64,000 bases of DNA from Kitagawia praeruptora (GCA_037693485.1 CM075344.1:92229001-92293000), one strand, 5' to 3'; positions 36,547-49,222 are shown, counted from the first letter of the stretch. Notes: generated by a model not told the origin, from the sequence alone. Numbers and translations are program-made.

Positions 36547-39500
36547 ATGACTATTTTTTGTTCCTACAACGTTAGAGGCCTTAATAATAAAGTTGGTTTT
36601 ATCAGGGACTTCATCTTTAAAAATAAACTGTCCCTGGTAGGTCTATTGGAAACACATGTCCAAACTGACGTTGCTAGGATTATCTCTCGGACCATTAATC
36701 CACGGTTTCAGTGGTGCTTTAACTATGATCATCATCCGGGAGGCCGTATATGGCTGGGGTGGAATCCCTCTATATGGAAAATTTTGGTTCTTGCTTCTTC
36801 TTCTCAGCATATCACATGCTCTGTTACCCTTCTTGAGAGCAATACAAGTTTTGTTATCTCTTTTGTGTATGGCCTTAATGATATGACTGACCGTAGACCA
36901 CTATGGTCTGATTTGGCGGGAATAGCGCAGGGTTTGAATGGCACAGCATGGGCTCTATGTGGTGACTTCAACTCGTGTATTAGTATTGATGAAAAACAAG
37001 GAGGGTCCTTAGATTGGACTGCTGGAATGGAGGAGTTTAAACAGTTCTTGCTTGCTAATGGCCTCACTGATCTCCGGTATTCAGGCCACTTCTTCACATG
37101 GTGGGATAGCAATATCTCTCAGCCAAAATTCAGAAAATTAGATCGTGTGTTAGTAAACCCGGAATGGCATTCAGTGTTCCCTTGCTCGACGGTGGAATTC
37201 ATGTCTCGGGGCCTATCTGATCATTGCCCTGCTATTACTTCACTTGGCACTAGTTTCTCCTCTGGAGCGAAGCCCTTTCAGTTTTTTAACCACCTTATTG
37301 ATAATCCAGACTTCTTGGAAACAGTGGAGAAAGTATGGTCCTTAGAGGTTGAGGGGAATCCTTGGTTCATCCTAACATCGAAACTCAAGAATGTAAAGGT
37401 GGCTCTAAAGGAACTAAATAGGAAGATGGGGGATATTCACAACCTAGTAATCTAGTCTCGGGATGCACTCTCTCAGTTCCAGGACTCAATGCCTGATAAC
37501 CCTACTGCTGCTTACTTTGAGGAAGAAAAGGAATTTATTGAGAACTATTCAGCAGCTTTAAGGCTAGAGGAGCAGTTTTTAAAGCAGAAATCCAGAATTC
37601 AGTGGCTTAAACTTGGAGATGGCAATAGTAAGTTTTTCTATAATTCTTGCAGAGGGAATTGGAACACTAACAAGATTACTACTCTCACCGACTCGGAGGG
37701 AGTCTCACACTCTTCACATGCAGACATGGCTAAAGTTGCAACGGATTTCTATAAAAATATTCTGGGAAAATCATCTGAGGTAGCAGTTTTTCCTAATGAT
37801 ATTCCTCTACCTTCTCTCTCTGATTCCCAGGCCAACCTTATGGCTGCCCCATTTTCTGAGAGTGAAGTACTGAGCACATTAAAAAGAATGGCTAAGAACA
37901 AGAGCCCTGGGCCAGATGGGTTCACAGTTGAATTCTACTTGGCTGTTTGGCACTTGGTAGGAAACGATGTGACTAAAGGTATCATGCATTTCTTTAACAC
38001 ATTGCACTTGCCTAGAGTAATAAATGCTGCTTCCATATGTTTAGTTCCTAAACAGCCTAACCCATCTGAAATGCAACACTTTAGACCAATCTCCTGCTGT
38101 AATGTACTATATAAATGCATCTCTTCTATGCTAGCCAAGCGGCTTAAAGCTGTGCTTCCCTCCATCATCTCCCCGGTTCAATCTGCTTTTGTAGCTAGGA
38201 GATCCATTGGTGACAATATTTTCCTTGCTCAAGCATTATGCAAGGACTATAATGGTAATTCAGGTCAGCCTCGATGTGCTATAAAGCTAGACATTCATAA
38301 GGCTTTTGACTCCCTAAACTGGAATTTCCTGTTTGCAATCATGGGGAAAATGAGGTTTCCCACTCAGTACATTAAGTGGCTGGAAAAATTTATTACTTCA
38401 ACAATGTTTTCTGTAAAGTTGAATGGCAGTTTGGAAGGGTTTTTCAAAGGGGAATCTGGCCTCAGACAGGGGGATCCTCTATCCCCTTATCTGTTCGTGA
38501 TTGTCATGGAGGCTCTCTCAGCATGCCTGGATAAGAAGACTGCGGACCCTAACTTCAAATTCCATTGGAGAACTAAGGAAGTAAAGCTAAATCACATTAT
38601 TTTTGCTGATGATGTTTTCCTGTTTAGTCATGGTGATCTTAGGTCAGTCTCGGCTCTCCTGGATGGGATCAAGCTATTCTCAACCTGTTCGAATCTAAAG
38701 CCAAACATCTCCAAAACTACATGCTTCTTTGCTAATGTTAGACAGGATGTGACTGATGCTATTCTTTCTCACTCAGGGTTTCAAAGAGGTCATATGCCCA
38801 TCACCTACCTGGGGCTCCCTCTTATCACAGGAAAGCTCAACAAGAATGATTGCCAGACTCTGATTAGTAGACTGTGCAGCAAAATGGAGATGTGGACAAC
38901 TAGATTTCTTAATTTTGCAGGGCGTCTCCAACTGATCAAAGCCATACTGGTCAGCATTGTGGGATACTGGAGTATGTTTCTCTTCCTTCCGAAAGGGATC
39001 CTAAAAAAGATCAATGCTCTATTTTTCAAGTTCCTCTGGGGAGGTTTCTACAAATCAGATGGGAAGTGTCAATATAAAGTTGGATGAGAGGAGTGTTGCA
39101 AACCAAAAGCAGAAGGGGGTCTTGGCATTCGGAATATTTTTGAGTGGAATGAAGCTGCCATTCTTTTTCAGCTGTGGCGCATCATTCAGCCCACCTCTAA
39201 CTCTCTATGGATAGCATGGTTCCATAAAGCTTTGCTGGCAAAGAAGGAATTCTGGACTTCCAAAATGCCATATCGCTCCTGTTGGATTGTAAGGAAACTG
39301 TTCAAAGCGAGGCCGCGAGCCCTCCAGTATGTACACTATAACATAGGAGAAAACTCTGACTTTCTCTTCTGGCATGATCCTTGGGTCCAAAATAAGCCCC
39401 TTCTGGATATTGCCCCTTCCATTGTATCTACAGCTGAGTCCACTAGTTCAGTCAGTATCAATGTCTACCTCCGAAATGGGACTTGGGACTTACCATCTTC

Positions 39501-40143
39501 GAACCATAATGATGTGATTGAAATTAGAAGGATGGTGCAACATATCCAAATCCATAAGTCTGATTCCATTTTGTGGGATGGAATGCTTCCAAAGCATGTC
39601 AAATTGTCCACTATTTGGTCATCCATGCGGGTTAAGGGGAGCTATGTCCAGTGGTTAAACATGGTCTGGGGAAAATTCAATGTCCCGAAATGCTCATTCA
39701 TCACATGGTTAGCCATCAAAAACAGGCTCCTCACGAAGGATAGAATGCTTCTGTTTGGAATGCAGGTTGATAAAAAATGTGTCTTGTGTGGGGTGGAGGA
39801 TGAATCGATTAGCCACATTTTTACTGCTTGCCCATACTTTGATATTATTAGCAGGTCTATGCCATTTCGTTTCTCTCGTAACTGGTCCAATTGTCAGTCA
39901 GGCAACTGCACTGTTACTCAGCTAGGGGCAAAGGAGGAATCAATTGCTCAACTGTTTTTTAGCACAGCTATTTATCATGTCTGGAAAGAGCGTAACTACC
40001 GTATGCACAACCATGGTCCTGGCCACCCTACATCAGTGGTTAGCAGTGAGATAAGACGTATGGTGCGTGAGAAACTGTTCTCATGTAGCTTGTTTAAGGG
40101 TTGGGTTCGGAATGACCCGACCATCCTCTTATTTATCATGTAA
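36547..40143 (+). pseudogene. LINE B ORF2: endonuclease, reverse transcriptase, zf-RVT, two stops
   Basis: The frame is 1199 codons with only two internal stops, TAG 37453-37455 and TGA 39085-39087; the latter stands where C has tryptophan. The endonuclease has FCSYNVRGLNNK, LLETHVQ, ALCGDFNSC and RGLSDHCPAI. The RT has KNKSPGPDGF, RPISCCNVLYKC, GLRQGDPLSPYLFV and an intact FADD. The zf-RVT has CSFITWLAIKNRLLTKDR and CVLCGVEDESISHIF. Function known for the family: target-primed reverse transcription. Apart from the two stops all key residues seem present. Confidence 0.95.
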
Positions 40144-41211
40144 ATGAATAGGCTAGGTACATCTGTAACGTTGAGTAGGGTTTACCTTCTTATTCTTTGT
40201 ATCATGTTGATTACTAGTTATAGCATGGATGCTGTCTCGCGGGGTATGCCCCTAGATATGTATTAGCTGTTTCCTTTGGTATAAATTCTTTTAATTAGCA
40301 AAAAAAAAAAGTCCAAGACTTCTTCTCCCCCTTCGCCTCATTGAGATCTTGCTTCCTGTTAGCATTCTCCTGGTCTATCTCACTTTCCACACCTTTAAAT
40401 ATCCCTGAGGATTCGCCTATTGTCAGGTTGGCACTCCTGTTCTTAAGGATACTCTTCAAAATAGGGGTCTCTTTCACATCCTGCTCATTGCCCCCATTTC
40501 TCCTACCAGAACCATGTGAGAAAATAGGGAGTCCAAATTCATCCCTACCAGTAATGAAGCTGAGAGGGTTGTTTAAACCAACATTAAACTCAGCCTGGGC
40601 AGTGAGGTTCTCCTTTTCCATCTCAGCCATCGACAGGCCCTTAGATTTAAGAAAGTCATTTACCTCCATTAGTTTCATCCTCAGCCTTATCAACTCTTCA
40701 CTGTCATTCTTATTAGTAGCTGCTACAGAGGCAGCTACTTTACTAATTGTCACTCGTTCCATAGCATCCCTCGCATCCTCATGATATACCTCCTCATCAC
40801 CAGAAGAATCCACCTCCTTCACAAGAGGAGTACCCCCTGAGCTACTAGGGACTGTCTCATCGGCTGTCACTAAGAGCGGAAAGTCATCCACCTCTCGACG
40901 AGCTAGCATTTCATTAAAACTGTCCTCACTCATATCTGGCATATACTCCGGTAGACCAGTCTCCAAATCATACTGAGAACCTTGACTTGGCATCTGCAAA
41001 CCACGGACTAAAAAATATATATATTAATAAGAAATATAGTGTTTAGGTTAGGGGAAGAAGGGAAAGTGAAATAAATGATGGAGAAAGTGCGCAAGACAAT
41101 AGATCTAGGGTTTAAGAATGTGGCGGCTGAAGGGGTTTTAGAAAGAAGGAGGAGCTTCTCTCTCTAGGACTCTCATTTTTCTTCCATAGGCAAAAATAAG
41201 AATAAAGCTTT

Positions 41212-42475
41212 TTTAGAGAAATGTTTTCTGGAATATATGAAGATCCAGATAGGGAAAAAAAAATCTAGAGTTAAAATAAGGAACCATGAATGTGGCAGAA
41301 TATGAGGCCAAGTTTTTTGAGTTGTCAAGGTTTGTTCCGGAGTTGTAAATACAAATGTAATGAGAGTCTGTAGGTTTCAACCAGGGTTGAAACAATAGAT
41401 CTAGAATCGCGTGGCGATGTTGGAATTAACAGATTAGGTTACATTAGTGCAAAAAGGCATCGATTGTGGAAAGCTTGGACACAAAGCTAAGAAATGTCCA
41501 TCTATGGGACCAGCTATACCAATGGATAAGAGGGCTACCCCTAGCAGACAACCCATTACCAGGACCTTCAACCAGCAGACACCCTCCTACTTAAACTCAG
41601 TTTGGATTAACGTTTTATTTGATCCAGAGCTGCTAAGTACTTTGCATCTCCAAAATTTGCATAATGATTATACCTTAAAGGTTGAACCTCTAAAAGATAA
41701 ATTGCAAGTAAAGATGATCGATCAAGAAGTTTTCCGTGAAATTGGTACATCCAGGTTATAAACTCGAAATATGAGGTCGACACTTTTAATAGACTTGATT
41801 CCTTTTAAGTTGGGAGAATTTGAGATTATAATAAGGATGGATTGGTTGATGCCCAATGGAGCCAAATTGATTATAAGGGAAAGAGAGTAATAATGAAAGG
41901 ATGAAGACGGATTCAGAGACTCGTGAATTTAGTTCAGATTAAGACCTTATAGTTGACGCTTAGAAAGGAGACATCAAGTATAAAGGAAATTATAAGTGAT
42001 TTTGGGAGGTTGTACAAGGTTTTAACGAGCTACCAGATATCGATTTGGATGACATAAGAATGAATACCGTGTATTCAAGGAATAATGTTGCACCTACCGT
42101 TAGCCCCAATGGGAATGAAAGAGTTAATGACTCAGTTATAAGAATTACTAGATAAATGTGTGATAAGACCCAGTGTACCCCCGTGGAAAGCCAGTGTTGT
42201 TGTGAGAAAGAAAGTTGTTAGCACAAGATTGTGCATCAAACCTCGAGAGTTGAATGAGTTCGACATTAAGAATAGGTACATGTGTAGATGATTGTTTGAT
42301 CAGAGGAACGTCGCTGTGTATTATGGTCCAAACTTATTTAAGAAATGAATATCACCAGTTGGAAGATTAAACCCAAGGATATACCCAAGACTGCGATTCG
42401 CACTAGGTATAGACACTATGAAATTTTAATGATGTCATTTGGATTGACTAATGCCCCCGCAACCCTTATGGATTT
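41212..42475 (+). pseudogene. K gag C-terminus, protease and RT start
   Basis: Gag continues with MNVAEYEAKFFELSRFVPE and a CCHC zinc knuckle CGKLGHKAKKC near 41453. Further on are a protease-like block ending in MDWL near 41840, an RT opening with ELLDKCVIRPSVPPW near 42150, and IRTRYRHYEILMMSFGLTNAPAT up to the LINE L insertion. Many stops and frame changes. This copy is old and inactive. Confidence 0.82.
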
Positions 42476-42892
42476 TTTTTTGCTAATTAAAGTTTTATAC
42501 CAAAGGGAACAACTGATACAAAGACAAGGGGCATACCCCACGAAGTCAACATGATACAAAGAATACGAAGGTAAACCCTACTCAACTACAACGGATATAC
42601 CAGTCCTAATCTTTTACATGAGAAATAAGATGATGGTCGGTTTCTCCAACTTCTCTCTACCTTCTCTCTAAAACCCTAATCTGCCGCCACAAATTTTGTC
42701 CAAATCTAAACCCTTTCTTCATTAGATCTATACATTTCCTTCCTTAATCCACCTCCCCCTTCTTATCTTCCACTTAAACACAAAATTTCTTATATATTAT
42801 ACTAGTTTTTATGTCCGATTATGTCCTCTTTTCAGGATTTCTTAATTGATTTTGGTCTACTGGTCCCCGTAAAAGTTGGGGTATTGAATGTT

Positions 42893-45800
42893 TTTTTTTG
42901 CTAATTAATATTTTATACCCAAGGGAACAACAGATACAATTCTAGGGGCATACCCCGCGAATTCAACAAACCAACATTGCAAACCAAATCAACAAACGAA
43001 TTAGAAGAACTAATTCGCAACAACAAGCAATAGAATGCTTCTACAAAAGGAGACCAGAACTAGCTAGCTAACTAATAACTCGCCTAAAAACTAGAACAGT
43101 ATGCCAAACAGGCATCATAACTCGCATGTATCTTCCACCTAGTGGGCCGACTTTTCTGTCGATTAGCAGTGTGAAGATGTCCCCACAGACCAATCCTTGC
43201 ATTTACCATGCCATTCCTTCCTTTGCAGACCCCAGCCACAAACTGGCCTTCACCAACACTTTTAAAAAACTCACATTGTTGGGCCACATCAAACAGCACC
43301 TAAAAAGACCCCTCCTGCATAGAAGCCATTCCAACCTCTGTTTTAAGAGCTATCACATAATCACCAGCAGCGAATCCTGGTCCACCTGATTGACTAATTT
43401 CCTTCATTTGTAACTTAAAATCAAGTCTGTAAATAATCAAATGGCCACTCGAGATATAGCATGCATAAACAAAACCATTAATCTCCTTGTCAACATTCAC
43501 AGACGGCGGTTGCTTGAAGCGTAGCACAACCATCCTGAATCTTTGTTGGGGCATTCCATCAAGAATCAACCTAGACTCAACATCCCTGGTAATCAAAATC
43601 AGCCTCGAATAGATCTTTAAAATCCATACAAATTTCCAGAACACTCTGTAGCACAACAAGGCATTGAAAAGTAATGCGCCAAGAAATGCATTCAACCCAT
43701 ATTCATAAGCATCCAAACTAACTACCACAAGGATAGCAAGCCGCATGTCAATCAAACACACAATCATAATCCTAGCACTGGAATGCCCATGGTTAACACA
43801 GAAAAGACCGTCATGCAGCCATCTGTCCATTGGATTCCCATAGTTGCCAATGAAAACTGGCTCCATAACAATGAAGTATCCCCCTGGGTCAGTCCATGAC
43901 ATTCCAACCTCCAAAGCACTCGAAAAGATTCCAACAATGATACGTTCATTCGCATTGAATGGACCAGCAACAAGAAATAGGATATCCCATGAAGGGGCGG
44001 CACCCGTCCTTTTGTTCTCAACCAAAATCAAACTGGCGTTCCGAGCAGCAGGGACACTTTGTGATTCTTCCCATTTCTGATCCAGAACCCTGTTCGTGTT
44101 CTCAGCAGAAGCACTGTAACCAGTCTGCAAATTACGAGCTTTCATGATGCAAGAAAACAACTGAGTCTCCACACCCTCAATAACAATCTGCAATACCAGA
44201 CTCGGTATGCGCTTAATAGAGCAGATAGTGTTACCTTCGTGATACCTACTGGGCTTCATTTTAAAATAGAATACGACTAAGTGCCTTGGTGTCACCTTAG
44301 CAAACCGTACCCATTTCTTGCCAATTCTTCCCTTGTTAACTTCATCAAACCTCAAACACCAACAAACAGAACCCGCGAGCTTAATAGGCTCCGATCTGTT
44401 TGCGGTAAGCAAGAAGCCCGGCTCAACCAAATCAGAGAAACCAATGTTTTTAATACAACAAAATTTCTCAACCATTAAAACCACGTGCAAAGAACCAGTA
44501 GCAATTACAGAATTGCCAAACTCATAGAGCAAATTCCATAATCCCAAATGGGATCCATTTACCTTAACCATACTAGGCAGATTCATCACCTGCGTGTCGT
44601 GAGGAAGGTCACCTCCAACACCTATCATTACACTGATGATCAACGTCCTCCATTTGTTATCCGTTAAGTCCCCACATCCAATATTGGGGAACTCGAAGGT
44701 AACATGAGCAAACTCTGCAGTCAAACCCACACCTAAACCCACATAACCAATGGGGTTCTTCTCTTCAGCAATAGCCCTAGAAAAAATCTCAATTTCCATC
44801 ATGAAACCAATCAATAACAACCCAAATGAGTAAACCAACAAATCTTCCATCTGAGGGGCTAGAAGGCAGCTATGAAGCATTTCATCAAACAGGTTACGGG
44901 CCATACCCCTGATAACTATGACAAGAAAGAGATCAAGATCTCTATCTTTTCCCATAACATACACCGTGCTAGAGTTTCCGCCAACAACGATGACCCCCAT
45001 CAAACATACATAGTTACCGAGAACAATCATCTTTACTCTTCTCTGCTCATCGTGATTAAAGGAGAAGGAACCACTCCGCTGGAGAAAAGACCGGACGAAA
45101 ACAACATCACCACCAGGAAAAAGTCCTGAGATCCACGCACCCAAACACCCAATGTTTTCCTTGCAGTTTTCAGCCTGAATCAACACCTTCGAGAAACCCA
45201 CAAAAGAGCCTACTCTAGTGGTCTTCCAAAGACCGCTCAATGATTCATCAGAATCAATGGTCGAAACGATGTTCTTGGTAATCAAATAAAGATTGCACTT
45301 CAGGAGAAGAGAATTCCCCAATTGGATCTTCAAAGAATCCATCAAATGGAAAACCCAATCATGAGTAACAACATAATTACCCATAGATCGAAGTGAATGT
45401 CCATCACACACATGGTTCACATCCTCCGAGTCACCCCTAGGAGTAAATCCTTGCGAATAAAGGTGTATATAATCAAAACAGATTATATCACCACATGAAA
45501 GCTTACTACTACCCAGAACTGGATCAAGAGACCCACTATAGAGTGGTCGCTTCATAAACGGCTTTGACACAAGTTCACCGTTAATATCCACAAAAGTGGG
45601 CATCCCAAAAAGCTTCCCAACCATAGAGATGAAGTTCCACGACCGAAGGCCTAGAGCTTCAGACACACCGAATGGGCCAACACCCATCAAGAAAACAAGC
45701 CAAGAATCTCGCCCAGAAGAGAACAATACACCCTCTGGAGACATAACAAGGATAAAACTATAAATATAATAAGAAATCTGGTGTATAGGTGAAGGATTAG

Positions 45801-45933
45801 AGATGAAAGATGGATTATTGAAGGCTGGTATGTGTAGATCTGATGAAAAAGGGTTGTAGAATAAAGGCGGCTAGAATTTCCTAGAGAGAGAATACGACTC
45901 TCATTTCCCCTGAGAGGGCGGCTAGTACCAAGC
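42893..45933 (-). mobile_element. Element N: non-autonomous LINE-tailed element inserted in M
   Basis: A 21-base TSD beginning aaagttggggtattgaatg is at 42872-42892 and 45934-45954. The tail has hairpin GGGGCATACCCC at 42945-42956. The 5' box ATG is at 45902-45904, with 29 extra bases before the TSD. Full length about 3.04 kb. Confidence 0.93.
43084..45744 (-). pseudogene. Long unknown ORF of element N (887 codons, one TAG)
   Basis: It starts at the ATG at 45742-45744 after the leader box (cctatacaccagatttctta) and runs to 43084 with a single TAG at 43300-43302. A motif SMGNYVVTHDW near 45380 matches AMGNYVVTQ in Q. Other parts are rich in G, V, L and F. The C-terminus has a basic stretch (NRQKSRPTRWKIH) before DACLAY. 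No known domain seen. Length and placement match H and M, so this is a second well-preserved member. Function unknown. Confidence 0.62.
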
Positions 45934-48900
45934 AAAGTTGGGGTATTGAATGTTCTGTCCATGGGTTGGAAGATGGGTTCTTTGGGCTGCAATCTTTATG
46001 AGTTTAAAGCCAAAGATCTGTTGTCTGTTTCGAGTATTGTGTTGAAGGTCTACCCTTTCCTGCTTAGCGATGAGTCGGCCAGGTTGGTTTCCATATGCCT
46101 TACTCCGCCTGGGTCTCTTGGCCCAAAGTTTATGTTAGTGGGTCTTGTTAGAGATGTGACCTCTGATTTGATTTCTGGTGTTGCGTTTAACGAAGTTTTC
46201 TTCAAGGAGCCTCTTGGTTATGGCTGCCATTTGTTCGTACAAAACAGGGATACTGATTGTGGTATGATGGGTTTTGATATTGCCATGTGTTCTGGTGAAA
46301 TGAAGTTGACTTACAACATGTTTGATGAAGTGAATTCTTGGAGTAATGGGTTCTTGGTTAGATTGGGTCTTATGTATCAAGATTTGGCAGCTTTTCAAGT
46401 TGTATCATGTACTTGTGCGAAGCCTTCGGAGGCTGTCTTGGTCTGTTTGGAGATATTGTGGGAGTACTTTCTCCACGCGCTTGCTGGTGAATCTGGTGAA
46501 GATGACAGGGGTACTACTTTTGTTTGTAGTGGTACCCATAGTATTCTATTTGGTGATATCCAAGGGGATTATATGGAGGTCAAAGATGGTTACTTTGGAG
46601 AGGATGTTTGCATCACGCTGTTAGATATGCTTTTTAAAGTGTATGTCAAGAATTTGTGTGGTGATGCTAACCTCAGTGTTAGTATGTCAGGTGACATTTT
46701 CCGAATAAGGGTATGTCGCCTCTTGGAGATTAATCATGTTAGCAAGGAACACCAGTTGTTCGATGGAAGTCGTGTGGGTATTGATGAGAATCAAAATGGT
46801 ACGGCTAATCTATGGAGAGAAGTCATTGGCCACAAGGTATTTGATATAATGTCATACCGAGTTGCAGATCTAGTTGTGCATTATGGGGGTTTTAACACCG
46901 ATGTGATTGATTCTAGAACTGGATCGGTGGCTTTGTTTGAAGATGCCGAGGCAGGTGATTGGTGGGGTGCCTCTTTCGCGAGCTCTCCGACCGTTTGCGC
47001 TGCTGTTGTTGGCCCTAGGGAGCAGAATTGCAAGTCTAGACCGTTGTGGTCTGGAATTTCTGCTGATAGCATAATGGCTTTGAAAGTGGAAGAAAACGCA
47101 ATTTATGGAAGTTGGACCTGTTATGCCTCTCTCACGTTGGTGACTGATCGTCAGTTGGTCCGTGGGAGATTGAATGATGAATGGATGTCAGGGAGGACAT
47201 GTAGTTTATCGCCGACATGTTTCTTTTTTTATGGAAAAATGCAAACGATTCCTGGTTTGTTCCGTCGTTTGCATACTCAAAGTCTTTTTACCTTCTACTT
47301 GAAGGATGGTTTTTTTCTGTCCCTGGTCAATCAAGGGGATGATACACCTTCTAGGTCCTTGACAGATCTCCGTTTTGAGGGAGATTTTGCTTATGTGGTG
47401 TTGCGGTTTGCGAACTGGGATTCAATAGCAGGACAGAGCATGCTGCGATCCAATAGCAAGAGTCAGGAAGTTATCTGGTTCCACTCGACCCTGGAGCTAA
47501 TTTTGCTTGTATCGCATGTTGATATCTGGAAGATAAACCCAGGTAGATGCAAGGTGAATGGTTTTGGTTTGACCCAGGTGCGGAATGGTGGGTGCAGCAT
47601 TGTGGTTTGCTCTACTGATTGGTATCTGAAAATTGGTTTTAAGTCCTCATCTATGATTACTGCTTTATGGGTGTTGTTTGGTCACTACAAGAACAAATTT
47701 ATGGTTCTCAGGAAGAACAGGGACTGCTTCCTTGATGCAGGAAGAAGTAATGTACGCATGGCTGTTATTTTGTCATTTTTTGGAAATGTTTTTGGGAGGT
47801 TTGGGAAACTTGGTTTGGGCTCTTTACCAGGTATTGTTTCCATTATGGTGGCTGCAATTAATCACGGCAGCTACAAAGGGCGTATGGATGGGGATGTTTG
47901 TTATAGTGGGCCATGCTTGGTCTCACTTTTGCGTGGCGCTTGGTTTCTATGGTGCTGGGAGGCTCGGGCTACTGTTGTTTTATGGGCAGAGATGGGGTTC
48001 TTGCATGAATGTGAGAGTGTTGATGCTTTATTGGGTAGAAGTTGTGATGGTGGTTGTGACTGCAGTACTTATGCAGGTTTGAAGATGGCATCCAGCATTG
48101 TTTTGTCATTGAGTGCTATTACAGTTGTTGATGAGGGCTCGACCCAAATTCTGAAGATATCAATGGAGTGCTGCGATGCGGCTCCTCTTACTAGTTGTGG
48201 TGGGCAGTCTGTCCATTTGTTGCAGGTAAAGATTGGGAATAATGGGCCGGTAATGAATTGTGTGGATGATTATATGATGACATACATTGTGTACGGTCAC
48301 ATTGGTTTGGACGGAGGTCCAGAAGATGGCCTGATGCCAAGTTGGCATATTTCCCTAGTTATTTTCATGTGGACTAGGCTATTTCTGCTCACTCCTATGG
48401 TGAGTATTGCAATCATGGTGATTACTGTGCGGGTAATATATGGATATGCAGGAACAGGAGCATGTGGAGGGACCACTTCTAGTGGTAATTTAGTCAGAAT
48501 GTGTGCAACTTAGTTGTTTAGTTGTTTAGTTTATCAGTTGATTGCTAGTTTATCTAGCATTATTGTTGTCTTTTCTTTGTTGTTCCGTTAGGTAGATGGT
48601 TTTCAAATCGCGGGGTTTGCCCCTAAAAAAAAATAAGATGATGGTCGGGTCTTTCTGAACCCAAATCTTAAACATGCTACAAGAGAACAATTTCTCTCGC
48701 ACCATGCGCCTGATCTCACTACTAACAACAGAGGTTGGATTGCCAGGGCCAGAGTTGTGCACGCGGTGGTTACGTTCCTTCCAGACATGATAGATAGTTG
48801 TGCTGAAAAACAGTTCAGCAATTGTTTTCTCCTTTGCCCCCAACTGCCTACTAGCACAGTTACCTAGTTGACAGTTGGACCTACTAATCAGATTGAAAAA

Positions 48901-49222
48901 CGGGTAGTCAGAGAAAATGTGACTGACCGTCTCATCGTCCACCCCACAGAGGACACACTTTGGGTCTATCTGCATTCCAAACAAGAGCATTCTATCCTTC
49001 GTGAGGAGCCTGTTCTTTATGGCCAACCAAGTTACAAACGAGCATTTCGGGATATTGAATTTCCCCCATACCATATCCAAACACTGGACTTGATTTCCAG
49101 TACCCCGAATGGATGACCAAATAGAAGATAATTTAACATTCTTTGCAGACATTCCATCCCAAGTAATGGAATCAGATTTATGTATCTGGACTTGCTGAAC
49201 AGCTCGTCTAATTTCAATGACA

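Larger units (their letters stand above)
34457..40308 (+). mobile_element. LINE B: near-complete L1-type retrotransposon inserted in LINE C
   Basis: The TSD aagtccaagacttct is at 34442-34456 and 40309-40323. The 5' box ATG is at 34469, with 12 extra bases before it. The tail has hairpin GGGGTATGCCCC at 40241-40252, TTGGTATAAATTC, TTAATTAGC and poly(A). At about 5.85 kb it is a full-length element and the best reference copy for the autonomous family. Confidence 0.95.
33251..40999 (-). pseudogene. LINE C ORF1 (DUF4283-like, zinc knuckle), interrupted by B
   Basis: The parts 40999-40309 and 34441-33251 make 1882 bases, one base longer than the 1881-base ORF1 of D. The extra base is probably in the A run near 34216, where the frame changes. 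The N-terminus is acidic (LPEYMPDMSEDSFNEMLARREVDDFP), followed by a probable helical region and FITGRDEFGLPIF. The DUF4283-like core and PLWVKFSNLPDCYWTQ follow, then the zinc knuckle CSHCNSMGHLINVC, and a basic C-terminus. Expected role: binding the element RNA. It ends 10 bases before the ORF2 start. Confidence 0.9.
23619..41211 (-). mobile_element. LINE C: L1-type retrotransposon, interrupted by D and B
   Basis: It is flanked by tttagagaaatgtttt at 23607-23622 and 41212-41227. Its tail is at 23619-23690 with hairpin GGGGCATACCCC at 23675-23686. The 5' box ATG is at 41174-41176, with 35 extra bases before the TSD. D splits ORF2 and B splits ORF1. With both removed, ORF2 is exactly 3597 bases. 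C is the least damaged LINE here apart from the nested insertions. Confidence 0.93.
42821..48513 (+). pseudogene. Long unknown ORF of element M (877 codons when N is removed)
   Basis: The ATG at 42821 lies just after the leader box; the ATG at 42811 gives only a short frame. Parts 42821-42892 and 45955-48513 add to 2631 bases with no internal stop. The N-terminal block (LYEFKAKDLLSVSS, YPFLLSDESARL) is related to I and Q, and the C-terminal MPSWHISLVIFM to I. The protein is rich in G, V, L and C and has some hydrophobic stretches that could be membrane segments. I recognise no domain. An open frame of this length, broken only by a later insertion, supports coding function when M was inserted. 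Confidence 0.62.
42641..48630 (+). mobile_element. Element M: non-autonomous LINE-tailed element, interrupted by N
   Basis: The TSD aaataagatgatggtcgg is at 42623-42640 and 48631-48648. M begins directly at tttctccaacttctctc without the ATGAGAGTC box. Its 3' end is unusual: poly(A) starts right after the hairpin (GGGGTTTGCCCC at 48612-48623, then TAAAA), and the normal TTGGTATAAA/TTAATTAGC segment is missing. Without N it is about 2.95 kb. Confidence 0.9.

Noticed and set aside
42811..42840. The first ATG (42811) as start of the M protein
   Set aside because: It gives only a short frame. The ATG at 42821 opens the 877-codon frame.
43126..43389. Frames opposite to the long N, M and H ORFs (for example 43126-43389, 46135-46398)
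   Set aside because: They are short, have no leader box or family conservation, and run against the element orientation.
42641..48513. The long passenger frames as chance openings in G/T-rich sequence
   Set aside because: Not fully excluded, but three independent elements keep frames of 849-887 codons that rejoin exactly across insertions, and short motifs are shared between copies.
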